Shown here in pieces: positions 1-7,125 of a stretch of 15,385 nucleotides of DNA. Below the pieces are notes generated by a model that was given only the letters and a program-made list of their open reading frames with translations, searched no databases and was not told the DNA's origin. This DNA comes from an uncultured Gemmatimonadota bacterium (GTDB lineage: Bacteria > Gemmatimonadota > Gemmatimonadetes > Longimicrobiales > Gaopeijiaceae). Made by a program: the position numbers and the translations under genes. Position 1 is the first letter of the stretch. Each line of letters begins with the position of its first letter. The stretch is from the NCBI GenBank assembly GCA_938030915.1, contig CALHIO010000164.1, positions 1-15,385 of the forward strand. Reading direction: 5' to 3'.

Positions 1-836
1 CGACGGTGGTGGGGTTCGGCACGTCACTGCCGGAACTCATGGTTTCAATTCGGGCTGCAACCACCGGGTACCCGAATCTGATTCTGGGCAACGTCGTCGG
101 TAGCAACACGGCCAACGTGCTTCTGGTCGGAGGGGCGTCCGCGCTGGTCTTTCCGATGCTTCCCGAAGGTGGGGTGGCCCGACGAAACGTTGTGATCATG
201 GCCCTGGCGATTGTCGGATTCGCCATTCTGGTCGGCCTGGACGAGCTCGGCCCGCGTGGGGGCGTCATCCTGTTGGGCGCCTTCGTCACGATCATGGCCG
301 CCACCGCGCGTTCGACCCTTCACGCGAGGAAGGATGTGGATCCGTCCACTCCACTGGACTGGGTCCTCGGCATGCCGACACGCCCCGTCACGATCGCGGT
401 GAGTATCCTCTTCGGGATCGTGACTCTGCCGCTCGGCGCCGAACTCCTCGTCGACTCGGCTGTGGAGATCGCACAGAGCTTCTATGTGTCCGAGACGGTC
501 ATCGGCCTGACGGTCCTCGCCATCGGTACCTCTCTACCCGAATTGACCACGGCGGTGCTCGCCGCGCGGGAGCGTCGGTCCGATGTGGCCATCGGCACGA
601 TCATCGGCAGCAACACGTTCAATGTCCTCGCCATCATGGGTGTCGCCGCGACATTGAGCGCCGAGCCGATTCCCGCCTCGAGTCGCTTCCTGGCGTTTGA
701 TGTGCCGGTGATGATGTTGTCGTCCACATTCATGGCCGTTTACGCGTGGAGGGGGTGGCCGATCGGACGGGTCACAGGAGGCTTGCTGCTGCTCTCGTAT
801 TTCCTCTATCTCTCCGCTCTCGTCGTCGTGGCATGA
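1..836 (+). CDS. Calcium/sodium antiporter family protein (5' end missing)
   Basis: C-terminal part (about 277 residues) of an inner-membrane cation/Ca2+ exchanger of the YrbG/NCX type, which moves Ca2+ or a similar cation against Na+ or H+. The frame is open to the left edge, so the true start is outside the window; the first whole codon is at 3. Both family alpha-repeats are visible: GTSLPEL near the left edge with GNVVGSNTANV about 20 residues later, and AIGTSLPELTTAV with GTIIGSNTFNV near residues 170-205. The repeated acidic GTSLPEL and the GSN motifs line the ion path in this family. Long hydrophobic stretches between them are the membrane helices. The stop is TGA at 834-836, and kynA starts 51 bp later on the same strand. 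Family assignment is firm; the exact ion is not. Confidence 0.93.
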   Translation, partial: TVVGFGTSLPELMVSIRAATTGYPNLILGNVVGSNTANVLLVGGASALVFPMLPEGGVARRNVVIMALAIVGFAILVGLDELGPRGGVILLGAFVTIMAATARSTLHARKDVDPSTPLDWVLGMPTRPVTIAVSILFGIVTLPLGAELLVDSAVEIAQSFYVSETVIGLTVLAIGTSLPELTTAVLAARERRSDVAIGTIIGSNTFNVLAIMGVAATLSAEPIPASSRFLAFDVPVMMLSSTFMAVYAWRGWPIGRVTGGLLLLSYFLYLSALVVVA

Positions 837-855
837 CGGCGGGTGAGGGCACCGA

Positions 856-868
856 GCCCCTTCGGGGC
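856..868 (+). other. Small GC hairpin before kynA
   Basis: GCCCC (856-860), loop TTC, GGGGC (864-868), lying between the antiporter stop and the kynA ribosome binding site. No T-tract follows, so it is not a convincing terminator; it could be a weak attenuator or mean nothing. Confidence 0.2.
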
Positions 869-887
869 CACTGAACGGAAGGAATTC

Positions 888-1673
888 ATGTCCGAGGCCG
901 TCACGTACGGTAGGTACCTCAAGATCGACGAACTCCTGGGGCTCCAGGATCCTCGTGAGGATGTCGAGCACGACGAGATGCTCTTCATCGTGATCCATCA
1001 GGTCTATGAGCTCTGGTTCAAGGTCGTCCTGCACGAACTCGATTACTGTGCGGAGCTACTCGCCAATGGAGATGCACCGAGAGCTCAGCACACGCTCAAG
1101 CGGGTGCTTACGATCCTCAAGGTGCTCGTGTCCCAGCTCGACGTACTCGAGACTATGACGCCCACCCAGTTCCTGACGTTCCGCGAGCGGCTCGAAAGTG
1201 CGAGCGGGTTCCAGAGCGATCAGTTCCGTGCGCTCGAGTTCTCGCTCGGGAGGAAAGCCCGCGCCTCCGTAGAGCGCTTTCCCGAAGGCTCTCGTGCGCG
1301 AGCGTCGCTCGAAGCGCGTTGGTCCGCGCCAACCCTCTGGGATGCGGTGCTGAAATACCTGTCCGCTCAGGGGTACCAGCTCCCGCCGGAGCAGCTCGAA
1401 CGTGACGTCACCGCGCCCATCGAGCCTTCTGATGGACTTCAGGCTGTGCTGGTGGACGTGTATCGCAACGACCCGAGAAACGCCGAGCTGTGCGAACGCC
1501 TGGTGGACCTGGATGAAGGGATCCAGGAATGGCGATACCGGCACGTGAAGATGGTGGAACGGACCATTGGGTCGAAGCAGGGATCGGGAGGCTCCGCGGG
1601 CTCCGCATACCTCCACACCACGCTGAACCGTCCGCTGTTTCCGGATCTGTGGGAGATCCGGGTGAGACTGTGA
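888..1673 (+). CDS. kynA: Tryptophan 2,3-dioxygenase
   Basis: Cytosolic heme enzyme that opens the indole ring of L-tryptophan with O2 to give N-formylkynurenine, the first step of the kynurenine pathway. The ATG at 888 follows GGAAGGA with good spacing; the upstream GTG at 843 in the same frame has no such support. The 261-residue product carries the diagnostic segments: F33 and H37 in the HDEMLFIVIHQVYELWFK region (distal pocket), R99 in FLTFRERLESASGFQSDQFR (substrate carboxylate), H219 in the WRYRH segment as expected heme ligand, and the C-terminal glycine-rich GSGGSAGSAYL loop before FPDLWEIR. It is shorter than the roughly 280-300 residues typical of bacterial homologues, mainly at the N-terminus, but no key residue is missing. 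Its stop overlaps the next start (GTGA), so it is probably co-translated with the kynureninase-like gene. Confidence 0.96.
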   Translation: MSEAVTYGRYLKIDELLGLQDPREDVEHDEMLFIVIHQVYELWFKVVLHELDYCAELLANGDAPRAQHTLKRVLTILKVLVSQLDVLETMTPTQFLTFRERLESASGFQSDQFRALEFSLGRKARASVERFPEGSRARASLEARWSAPTLWDAVLKYLSAQGYQLPPEQLERDVTAPIEPSDGLQAVLVDVYRNDPRNAELCERLVDLDEGIQEWRYRHVKMVERTIGSKQGSGGSAGSAYLHTTLNRPLFPDLWEIRVRL

Positions 1674-2911
1674 CCGGGGGGACCGCGGACGTGGATACCG
1701 CAGCGGAGTCCCGCGCCGGCCGGTCGGCCGAGGCTGCCGATCCGTCGTCCGCGCATCCGACGCCGCTCTCGGCACACTACTCGCACTTCGACGTCGCGAA
1801 CCGGCTGCTTCTTACAGGCCACTCGCACCAGGCATGGCCCGACGTTGCCTTCGAAGGCCAGAAGCGGGCGTGGCTGGATGCCGCGGCCATGGCCGACGGC
1901 AAGTGGGAGGCGGTGTCCGAACAGGTGACCCGGGTGGCATCGGGGTACCGCGAGCTCATGGGAGGCTGTACCGGCGACGTGACGCTCGAGACGAACACGC
2001 ACTCGCTCGTGGTCCGTTTCCTGTCCGCCCTTCCGCTTCGCGAACGTCCGCGCGTCGTCACGACGGACGGCGAGTTCCATTCAATTCGGCGGCAGCTGGA
2101 TCGGCTGGCCGAGGAGGGCCTCGAGGTCGTGAAGGTCGCGGCGAAGCCCGTCGACACGCTGGCCGAGCGTGTGTCCGACGCGGTCGACGATCGGACCTCG
2201 TGCGTCATGGTTTCGTCGGTCCTGTTCGCGACCGGCCTGATCGTGCCTGACCTCTCCGCCGTCGTCGACGCGTGTCGCCGGCACGGAGCTGAAGTCCTGA
2301 TCGACAGCTATCACTCACTCGGTGCCGTGCCCTTCAGCCTGGAGGGAATGGAGTCGGCATTCGTGGTGGGAGGTGGCTACAAGTACCTGCAGCTTGGAGA
2401 GGGGAATTGCGCGCTCCGGGTCCCACCCGGTTGCGACATGCGCCCCGTGGTGACCGGATGGTTCGCCGAATTCGCCGATCTTGCGGACGAGCGTGTCCCC
2501 GGTGAGGTGCGCTACGGTGTGGGTCCCGCGCGCTTCGCCGGCTCCACCTACGATCCGACTTCACCGTACCGTGCCGCAGCGGTCATGGACTTCTTCGCAG
2601 AGCAGGGGCTGACGCCCGAGCGGCTTCGGGAGATCAGCCAGCACCAGGTGGGCCTGCTGTGCGAGGCGTTCCTCTCACTCGATCTCGATCCGCGGGTGGC
2701 GCGTCTGGAGTCGGACGTTCCACTCGAGGATCGGGGCGGCTTCCTCGCGCTTGAATGTGCCGACGCAGAAGGGCTCTATCAGGCGTTGCTCGATCGCGGG
2801 GTGCGAACCGACTACCGCGCGAACGTGCTGCGCTTCGGGCCCGCGCCCTATCTGAGTGACCGTCAGTTACGGGACGCGATGGCAGCGCTGGGGGAGGTCA
2901 CGCTGGGCTAG
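1670..2911 (+). CDS. kynU: Kynureninase-like PLP-dependent enzyme (aminotransferase class V fold)
   Basis: Fold-type I PLP enzyme, 413 residues, probably cleaving kynurenine to anthranilate and L-alanine. GTG at 1670 overlaps the kynA stop (GTGA) and sets the start; an ATG at 1529 in the same frame lies deep inside kynA and is unlikely. Visible landmarks: D212 in IDSYHSLGAVPF (binds the PLP pyridine nitrogen), K238 in GGGYKYLQLGEG (Schiff-base lysine), and YRANVLRFGPAPYL near the end, matching the arginine region that binds the substrate carboxylate in kynureninases. The first ~33 residues are Ala/Ser-rich and probably disordered. The sequence is clearly divergent from the classical Pseudomonas/human kynureninase (LTGHSHQAWPD in place of the usual LDGNSLG motif), so the specificity rests partly on its pairing with kynA. 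Another class V lyase or aminotransferase role is possible. Confidence 0.85.
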   Translation: MTGGTADVDTAAESRAGRSAEAADPSSAHPTPLSAHYSHFDVANRLLLTGHSHQAWPDVAFEGQKRAWLDAAAMADGKWEAVSEQVTRVASGYRELMGGCTGDVTLETNTHSLVVRFLSALPLRERPRVVTTDGEFHSIRRQLDRLAEEGLEVVKVAAKPVDTLAERVSDAVDDRTSCVMVSSVLFATGLIVPDLSAVVDACRRHGAEVLIDSYHSLGAVPFSLEGMESAFVVGGGYKYLQLGEGNCALRVPPGCDMRPVVTGWFAEFADLADERVPGEVRYGVGPARFAGSTYDPTSPYRAAAVMDFFAEQGLTPERLREISQHQVGLLCEAFLSLDLDPRVARLESDVPLEDRGGFLALECADAEGLYQALLDRGVRTDYRANVLRFGPAPYLSDRQLRDAMAALGEVTLG

Positions 2912-2932
2912 CTCTCCACGGAGCCCGCGGAG

Positions 2933-3112
2933 ATGCCGCTCACTCCCACGGCCGAGGGCTTCGTGACCTTTGCTCAGGCACGGGAGGTGGTCGGCGGTGG
3001 GACGGCGTACACGCTCCCGAGTGCACCCGGCGTGAGGGGCCCGCTCTCGGTACGGATCCGCACGACGCAGGACACCGTAATCGGTTTGGCACAAGAGCAG
3101 GAGTCGCGCTGA
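2933..3112 (+). CDS. Hypothetical 59-residue ORF downstream of kynU
   Basis: Small open frame beginning MPLTPTAEGFVTFAQAREVV and ending LAQEQESR, starting 21 bp after the kynU stop. A GGAG at 2920-2923 sits 9 nt before the ATG. Codon choice is GC-rich at third positions and the composition is protein-like, but I recognise no domain. It reads like either a small third gene of the kyn operon or the leftover C-terminus of a larger gene that lost its 5' part. No signal peptide or membrane segment. If it is not a gene, the interval 2912-3266 holds only the hairpin at 3176-3194. Confidence 0.3.
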   Translation: MPLTPTAEGFVTFAQAREVVGGGTAYTLPSAPGVRGPLSVRIRTTQDTVIGLAQEQESR

Positions 3113-3175
3113 GGCGGGGTTCAGGAAGGACGCCGCCGCCGACGGGCCCGGGAAACGCTCATCGCCGCAGCCCGA

Positions 3176-3194
3176 CTCTGATCCGAGATCGGAG
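3176..3194 (+). terminator. Possible hairpin terminator after the kyn genes
   Basis: CTCTGATC, loop CGA, GATCGGAG: an 8-bp stem with one G-T wobble that pairs fully only in + strand RNA. It lies in the convergent gap between the kyn operon and the minus-strand gene ending at 3267. No T-run follows, so termination is only suggested. Confidence 0.3.
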
Positions 3195-3266
3195 CGGACT
3201 TCTCGCCCCACGAAAAGCAGAGAACTCACCACGCATACGGGCTCACCCATTCGCGTACCGTCCGGT

Positions 3267-4061
3267 TCACGGACTCACGGCTCCCGTCCCGCGGCCACCG
3301 GCCTCCAGTTCCTGCTCGACCACCTCCTTGAGTTCGGCCAGAGTATCCCCGAACTGTCGAATGAAGATCATGATGAAGTAGCGGTTCCGGTTCTTGAGAT
3401 TCAGGTACGTTCTCACGTAGTTCTTCGAGAGCACGTATTGGAGTTCCTCGGCCTGTCGGCCCAGCTCCGATTCGTCACCATCGAAGCCTCTCTGAAGCGC
3501 TGTCTGCGATACCGAGAGCACCCGCGCGAGTATGGGATCATCCTGATCGACGAGCGTCTGCCGAAATGCGATCTGCATGTCGATTTCTGTCTGAACGTTC
3601 TTGAGGACGAACTGCAGATCCGTCTTGATCAGCCGGTTGATCAGCCGCCGTATCTGAGGATTCCGGATTTCCTTCAATGACCCGTCCTGCATGATGAGCT
3701 CCATGCCCGAGATCGGGGGATGGAATTCTCGGAAATCCAGAAACGTGTTGTGAAAGCTCGCGTTGGTGCCGAAACGACTGAGGGCCCGCGCAACGGAGTC
3801 AACGTCGAGGTCTTCCCACCGGTTCGAGAAGAAGTCCATCCAGACACTGTCAGCCTGGAAGGCGGGCATACGGGCCTCCGTGATGAACTGCTCGGTCTGG
3901 AGGATGTCTTCATAGACCGACTCGAGGATCGTCAGCTGCTCTTGGTGCTGACGTCGATCTTCCCGCCACTCGTCGATAAGCAATGACCCGGAGATCCCGA
4001 GGAGCACAGCGAGGAACTCGACGCCTCCGCGCATCCAGAGCAATTCCCGTGCAGTACTCAT
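3267..4061 (-). CDS. Membrane-anchored hypothetical protein, DUF6090-like
   Basis: A 264-residue protein of unknown function. Residues ~12-29 (GGVEFLAVLLGISGSLLI) form one N-terminal transmembrane helix, followed at once by DEWREDRRQHQEQLTILESVYEDI, a charged helical region. This layout (one helix, then an I-D/N-x-W-x-E-x-R/K motif and a long helical domain) resembles the uncharacterised DUF6090 family known from Bacteroidota and others; that match is from memory of the family pattern. The rest is mostly helical, with FFSNRW near residue 80 and YVRTYLNLKNRNRYFIMIFIRQFGDTL near residues 210-240. The start ATG (4059-4061) has GAGG about six bases upstream on the minus strand. It is a single gene on this strand, with no operon partner. 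Confidence 0.8.
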   Translation of the reverse strand: MSTARELLWMRGGVEFLAVLLGISGSLLIDEWREDRRQHQEQLTILESVYEDILQTEQFITEARMPAFQADSVWMDFFSNRWEDLDVDSVARALSRFGTNASFHNTFLDFREFHPPISGMELIMQDGSLKEIRNPQIRRLINRLIKTDLQFVLKNVQTEIDMQIAFRQTLVDQDDPILARVLSVSQTALQRGFDGDESELGRQAEELQYVLSKNYVRTYLNLKNRNRYFIMIFIRQFGDTLAELKEVVEQELEAGGRGTGAVSP

Positions 4062-4072
4062 CGGAGCCTCAC

Positions 4073-4540
4073 ATGAGGGGATCGGGTCCAGGGTCTCGTG
4101 ATGGAACTCGGCGAAGGTGCATCACGGTTCAGCGGCATGCCAGATGTCTGAACGCCCCGTGCCGGGCGTCGTCCTGTGACCCGGGCCAGTCTTCCTCCGC
4201 GATCGGCACGGGGGACACGGGATCTGTCGAGGTCGAGCAGGCGGGCTTCGGGTTCTTTGTCCGGGGGGCCGTTGCAGAGGGTGACTCGGCCCAGATCGAC
4301 GTCGTCGTATCGGCGCCCGGGGGCTACTCCTCGGAGGAGACGACAATACGGTTCGTTGCCGATGGGCTCTGGGCTCCCGGGTCTGCCGTCGAACTCTTCC
4401 GAAACCTGCTCTATTCGTCGAACTATCCGATCTCGTCCTACTTCTCTGAACTGGAGCGCCAGTACTTGGACCAGCAAGGAAACATGAACGGACGATACGA
4501 TCTCGGAGACGCACGAAAGTGGCTGCTGGAGAACCGCTAG
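4073..4540 (+). CDS. Hypothetical protein with a dockerin-like C-terminal tail; N-terminus probably degraded
   Basis: Open frame of 155 codons. From about 4205 the translation looks authentic: GTGDTGSVEVEQAGFGFFVR, then a beta-rich stretch and a C-terminal LDQQGNMNGRYDLGDARKWL. The last segment resembles the calcium-loop or dockerin-like tails (Dx(Q/D)GNxNGxYDxGDxxxxL) that end many secreted proteins in Gemmatimonadota-like genomes; that comparison is from memory. By contrast the first ~45 residues are Arg/Cys-rich and look like translated non-coding DNA. An ATG at 4073 has GGAG six bases upstream (4063-4066), but this lies in the 11-bp gap to the divergent start at 4061. A Cys near residue 35 followed by DPGQSSSAIGTG looks like the mature start of a lipoprotein lacking a proper signal peptide. 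It may be a decayed or frameshifted lipoprotein gene. Confidence 0.45.
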   Translation: MRGSGPGSRDGTRRRCITVQRHARCLNAPCRASSCDPGQSSSAIGTGDTGSVEVEQAGFGFFVRGAVAEGDSAQIDVVVSAPGGYSSEETTIRFVADGLWAPGSAVELFRNLLYSSNYPISSYFSELERQYLDQQGNMNGRYDLGDARKWLLENR

Positions 4541-4584
4541 GAACGGAGCTGTCCTGCGCGGATCGGGAGTCAACCGGGGAGCAC

Positions 4585-4613
4585 GGCCCAGCCTGTGGGC
4601 CTCGGATTTCCGA
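4585..4613. terminator. Hairpin pair between convergent genes
   Basis: GGCCCA (4585-4590), loop GCCTG, TGGGCC (4596-4601), immediately followed by TCGG-ATTT-CCGA (4602-4613). Both stems are perfect and symmetric, and they sit in the 90-bp gap between the + strand stop at 4540 and the minus-strand MOSC stop at 4631, where a two-way terminator is expected. There is no long T-tract on either side. Confidence 0.4.
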
Positions 4614-4630
4614 CGAGGCTCGGGAGGTCT

Positions 4631-5074
4631 TCAGGCGGGGCCTTCGATCGAGACCTCGTCGCCGACGCGTATCTGCCCATCGTTGAGCACGACCCCGAAG
4701 GCTCCGCCTGCCCACTCCGGGTCGAGTGCGGCGGTCAGTCCGTCCACCTGAGCGTCCATGCGCTCGCAGGGTCGAGTCTCGCCCCACAGGCGGATCTTCA
4801 CATCGCCCAGGGAGAGGACGTGGCCCCGCGTGTTCTGCAGCCGGATGCCGCTCACCATGACGTTCGCCCGCCGCATGGAGGGTTCGACGTCGGGCAGATC
4901 GGCCACGATGCGATCGAAGACCTCCTTCTCGATCACGGTCACCTGCCGCTTCGACCGGCCGAAATTGGCATCCCCGTCGATCCCCTTGCCCTCGACGAGG
5001 GTCACCTCGTCCACCGGATCCATCGGCCCGCGATGAGCCCGCTTCGTCCAGAGCGCCTCGACCTTTCCGGTCAT
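4631..5074 (-). CDS. MOSC domain protein
   Basis: A 147-residue cytosolic protein consisting of one MOSC domain (molybdenum cofactor sulfurase C-terminal fold). Such domains bind molybdenum cofactor or act in sulfur transfer and in reduction of N-hydroxylated compounds. Visible family marks: EGKGIDGDANFGRSKRQVTV at residues 28-47 (the G-x-x-GD...RQV core), RRANVMVSGI at 69-78, LWGETRPCERMD at 97-108 with the conserved cysteine C103, and GAFGVVLNDGQIRVGDEV near the end. The start ATG (5072-5074) is preceded by GGAAGAAGAG; the frame is open further upstream, but that part lies inside the cupin gene. It begins 19 bp after the cupin stop and is the last gene of the M24-cupin-MOSC operon. Its substrate is not deducible. 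Confidence 0.9.
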   Translation of the reverse strand: MTGKVEALWTKRAHRGPMDPVDEVTLVEGKGIDGDANFGRSKRQVTVIEKEVFDRIVADLPDVEPSMRRANVMVSGIRLQNTRGHVLSLGDVKIRLWGETRPCERMDAQVDGLTAALDPEWAGGAFGVVLNDGQIRVGDEVSIEGPA

Positions 5075-5093
5075 CTCTTCTTCCCGGTGCGGC

Positions 5094-5591
5094 TCAACCG
5101 CCCGGCCTCCGCTTCGACGGGACGTCCACGATGTTCTCCCACTCCGTAGCATCCGAGCGGGCGACGACGGCGATGACGGGCTCCGTGTCGCTAAGGTTGA
5201 TGACCTCGTGCGGCACACCCGGCTCGATGAAGATGAAATCTCCGGCCTCGTTGTCCATCGACTTCTCGAGATTCGCTCCGTATTCGTGCCGCACGCGGCC
5301 CTGAAGGATGAAGAGCATCACCTCGAAATCCACATGGATATGAGCATACGCGACCGCACCCGGGGGTACCGTCGCGACGTTCATCGAGAGCTTCTTCGAG
5401 CCGACATTCTTCGCCGACATGCCGGTACGGTATTGGATTCCGTTCCAACCCCGGTGAATCTCGGGATTTCGGATACACAGGATGCCACCCCCGTCCTCCG
5501 TGCGAGCGCGCAGCTCATCGTCGGAGCTTCCGGTCGCGTGACCGCCCGCCGTGGATGCTGGGCCCGAGGTGATATCCGGCGCGTCCGTCAT
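5094..5591 (-). CDS. Cupin domain protein
   Basis: A 165-residue protein with one conserved cupin barrel. Motif 1 is GAVAYAHIHVDFEVMLFILQG with likely metal ligands H84, H86 and E90; motif 2 is GDFIFIEPGVPHEVIN with H128. All four expected ligands are present, so metal binding is likely. The first ~35 residues are low-complexity. The chosen ATG (5589-5591) overlaps the stop of the upstream M24 gene as ATGA and has GGTGGAG about six bases before it; an ATG 18 bp further upstream is also possible. The tail (SDTEPVIAVVARSDATEWE) matches small single-domain cupins that act as isomerases, dioxygenases or sugar- or hormone-like-ligand binders. Function cannot be narrowed. Translational coupling with the peptidase suggests shared expression. 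Confidence 0.88.
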   Translation of the reverse strand: MTDAPDITSGPASTAGGHATGSSDDELRARTEDGGGILCIRNPEIHRGWNGIQYRTGMSAKNVGSKKLSMNVATVPPGAVAYAHIHVDFEVMLFILQGRVRHEYGANLEKSMDNEAGDFIFIEPGVPHEVINLSDTEPVIAVVARSDATEWENIVDVPSKRRPGG

Positions 5592-7039
5592 CGATTCTCC
5601 ACCATCCATCGCTCGATCTGATCCGGCGTTCGAGGGAGGTTCCTGGTCAGGACTTCGGCGCCGTCCTCGGTCACCAGGACCACGTCTTCGACGAAGACGG
5701 CGATCTCGAGGTCGTGGTTGTAGTACCAGGGCTCGACGGTGAAGACCATCCCCGGCTCGAGTGGCTCGTCGATGAGCGCCGGATCTCCGGCGGCCATACC
5801 GATGTGATGCCCGAAGAAGGACGGCGTCTGCATGTAGCGCTCCTCCTCATCCGGAATGGCCTCGTAGGCAATCTCCGTCAGCTGACGGAAGGTCATGCCG
5901 GGGCGGATCGCCTCGATGATGGCGTCGGCGGCCTGAAGACTCACCAGCATCCTCTGGCGCTGCTCGGGCGTGAACAGACCATCGACCGGGAATGTCCTCC
6001 CCACGTCACTGATGTATCCGTCGATTTCGCATCCCACGTCGAGAATCACCAGGTCGCCGGACTCGATCGGCCGGTTACGCCGATCGTAGTGCGACGCGAG
6101 AACACGCCACGGCCAGAGACTGTTCGGACCGGACTTCACGATCGGCGTGAAGGGAATGGTCTGGCTGCCCAGGGCGCGACATGTCGACTCGAACTCCCCC
6201 TGGAGCGTTCGCTCGTCCACGCCCGGGCGGATCATCGAGGCCGCGGCGAGGATGCCCTGCGCGGTCGCGTCCGCCGCGATCTGCATCTTCTGGACCTCGT
6301 ATCGGCTCTTCACCCTCCGACCCTGTGCCACCTCCTCGAATGCGTTTCGGAGGCGCGCGTTCGGATGGTCCGACTGGATCCGCAGAATCATCGTCTGAAC
6401 CGGATCCAGTGCGCCGAAGTCTGGCATCTCCGGGATGGCGAGTGCCCCCGGCGTGCCGCCGTTCACGCGGAGGACGCGTCGGGCCCGCACCATCTGCGCG
6501 AGGAATGCATCGAAATCGCGCATCGACCGGTATTCCTCGATTCCCGCGATACTGCGCAGCTGGTAGTCGTCCAGCAGGGTCCGACCCGGGAAGTCGTTGG
6601 GGCGACCGGGGTTCGAGAACCGGTAATCCGACTCCGGCAGAAAGAGGGTGGACCGATCCCGATCGGCGTCCAGAACCAGGATTGAATTGGGAACCTCGAG
6701 CCCCGTGTAGTACCAGAAATCCTCGAGTTGTCGGAACGTGTCGCCGTGTGTGAGTCCGTCCGAGGACGGAGCGATGAACAGTCCACCACCACTCTCGTCG
6801 AGAAGGCGGATCATGTTGCTGCGACGGTAGGAGTACTCCTGGGCACGGAAGGGAAGACGACGCACCCAGTCACCGTAGCGCTGCTCCGGCGTTGGCTGAA
6901 GTTCGGTCTCTCCCGGTGGGTCCGTGGCCTGCGCGAGCGACGGACTCGGCATCACCAGCGAGATCAGAATCACGATCACCGCGCCTGCAGCCGGCGACGG
7001 CATGAGACGGAGTGGCGCAGGGGGCAGGAAAAGGCGCAT
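5588..7039 (-). CDS. Exported Xaa-Pro aminopeptidase-like M24 metallopeptidase
   Basis: Dinuclear-metal peptidase of the aminopeptidase P group (M24B), which removes N-terminal residues preceding proline. From the ATG at 7039 (483 residues) there is a signal peptide with a hydrophobic core and SLAQA cleavage site near residue 38, so it is probably periplasmic or secreted. Residues ~70-200 are the AMP_N domain (RSNMIRLLDESGGGLFIAP; FWYYTGLEVPNSILVLD). The catalytic pita-bread domain has all five ligands: D334 in ILDVGCEIDGY, D345 in SDVGRTFPVDG, H411 in FFGHHIG, E436 in FTVEPWYY and E451 in VFVEDVVLVTEDG. No start has a strong ribosome site; a GTG at 7123 and an ATG at 7003 are alternatives, the latter also leaving a workable signal peptide. 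It heads an operon with cupin and MOSC genes. Confidence 0.92.
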   Translation of the reverse strand: MRLFLPPAPLRLMPSPAAGAVIVILISLVMPSPSLAQATDPPGETELQPTPEQRYGDWVRRLPFRAQEYSYRRSNMIRLLDESGGGLFIAPSSDGLTHGDTFRQLEDFWYYTGLEVPNSILVLDADRDRSTLFLPESDYRFSNPGRPNDFPGRTLLDDYQLRSIAGIEEYRSMRDFDAFLAQMVRARRVLRVNGGTPGALAIPEMPDFGALDPVQTMILRIQSDHPNARLRNAFEEVAQGRRVKSRYEVQKMQIAADATAQGILAAASMIRPGVDERTLQGEFESTCRALGSQTIPFTPIVKSGPNSLWPWRVLASHYDRRNRPIESGDLVILDVGCEIDGYISDVGRTFPVDGLFTPEQRQRMLVSLQAADAIIEAIRPGMTFRQLTEIAYEAIPDEEERYMQTPSFFGHHIGMAAGDPALIDEPLEPGMVFTVEPWYYNHDLEIAVFVEDVVLVTEDGAEVLTRNLPRTPDQIERWMVENR

Positions 7040-7111
7040 GGGAACGAAACCGTGGCCGGGGATCGGTTGGGGAGGGTACGTTGCCCCTGCACCCTCCTGC
7101 CCGCTACCCCT

Positions 7112-7125
7112 GGAGGTCACCACTG
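7112..7125 (+). promoter_or_regulatory. Strong Shine-Dalgarno in front of a CTG codon
   Basis: GGAGGT (7112-7117), spacer CACCA, CTG (7123-7125). It is the best ribosome binding site in the area and decides the start of the thioredoxin-fold gene despite the non-standard codon. Confidence 0.55.

Noticed and set aside
1529..1669. N-terminal extension of the kynureninase-like protein
   Set aside because: It lies inside kynA in another frame; GTG at 1670 overlaps the kynA stop and fits coupling.
5714..6685. 323-codon + strand frame opposite the M24 peptidase
   Set aside because: No motifs, and the opposite strand encodes a complete peptidase with all catalytic residues.
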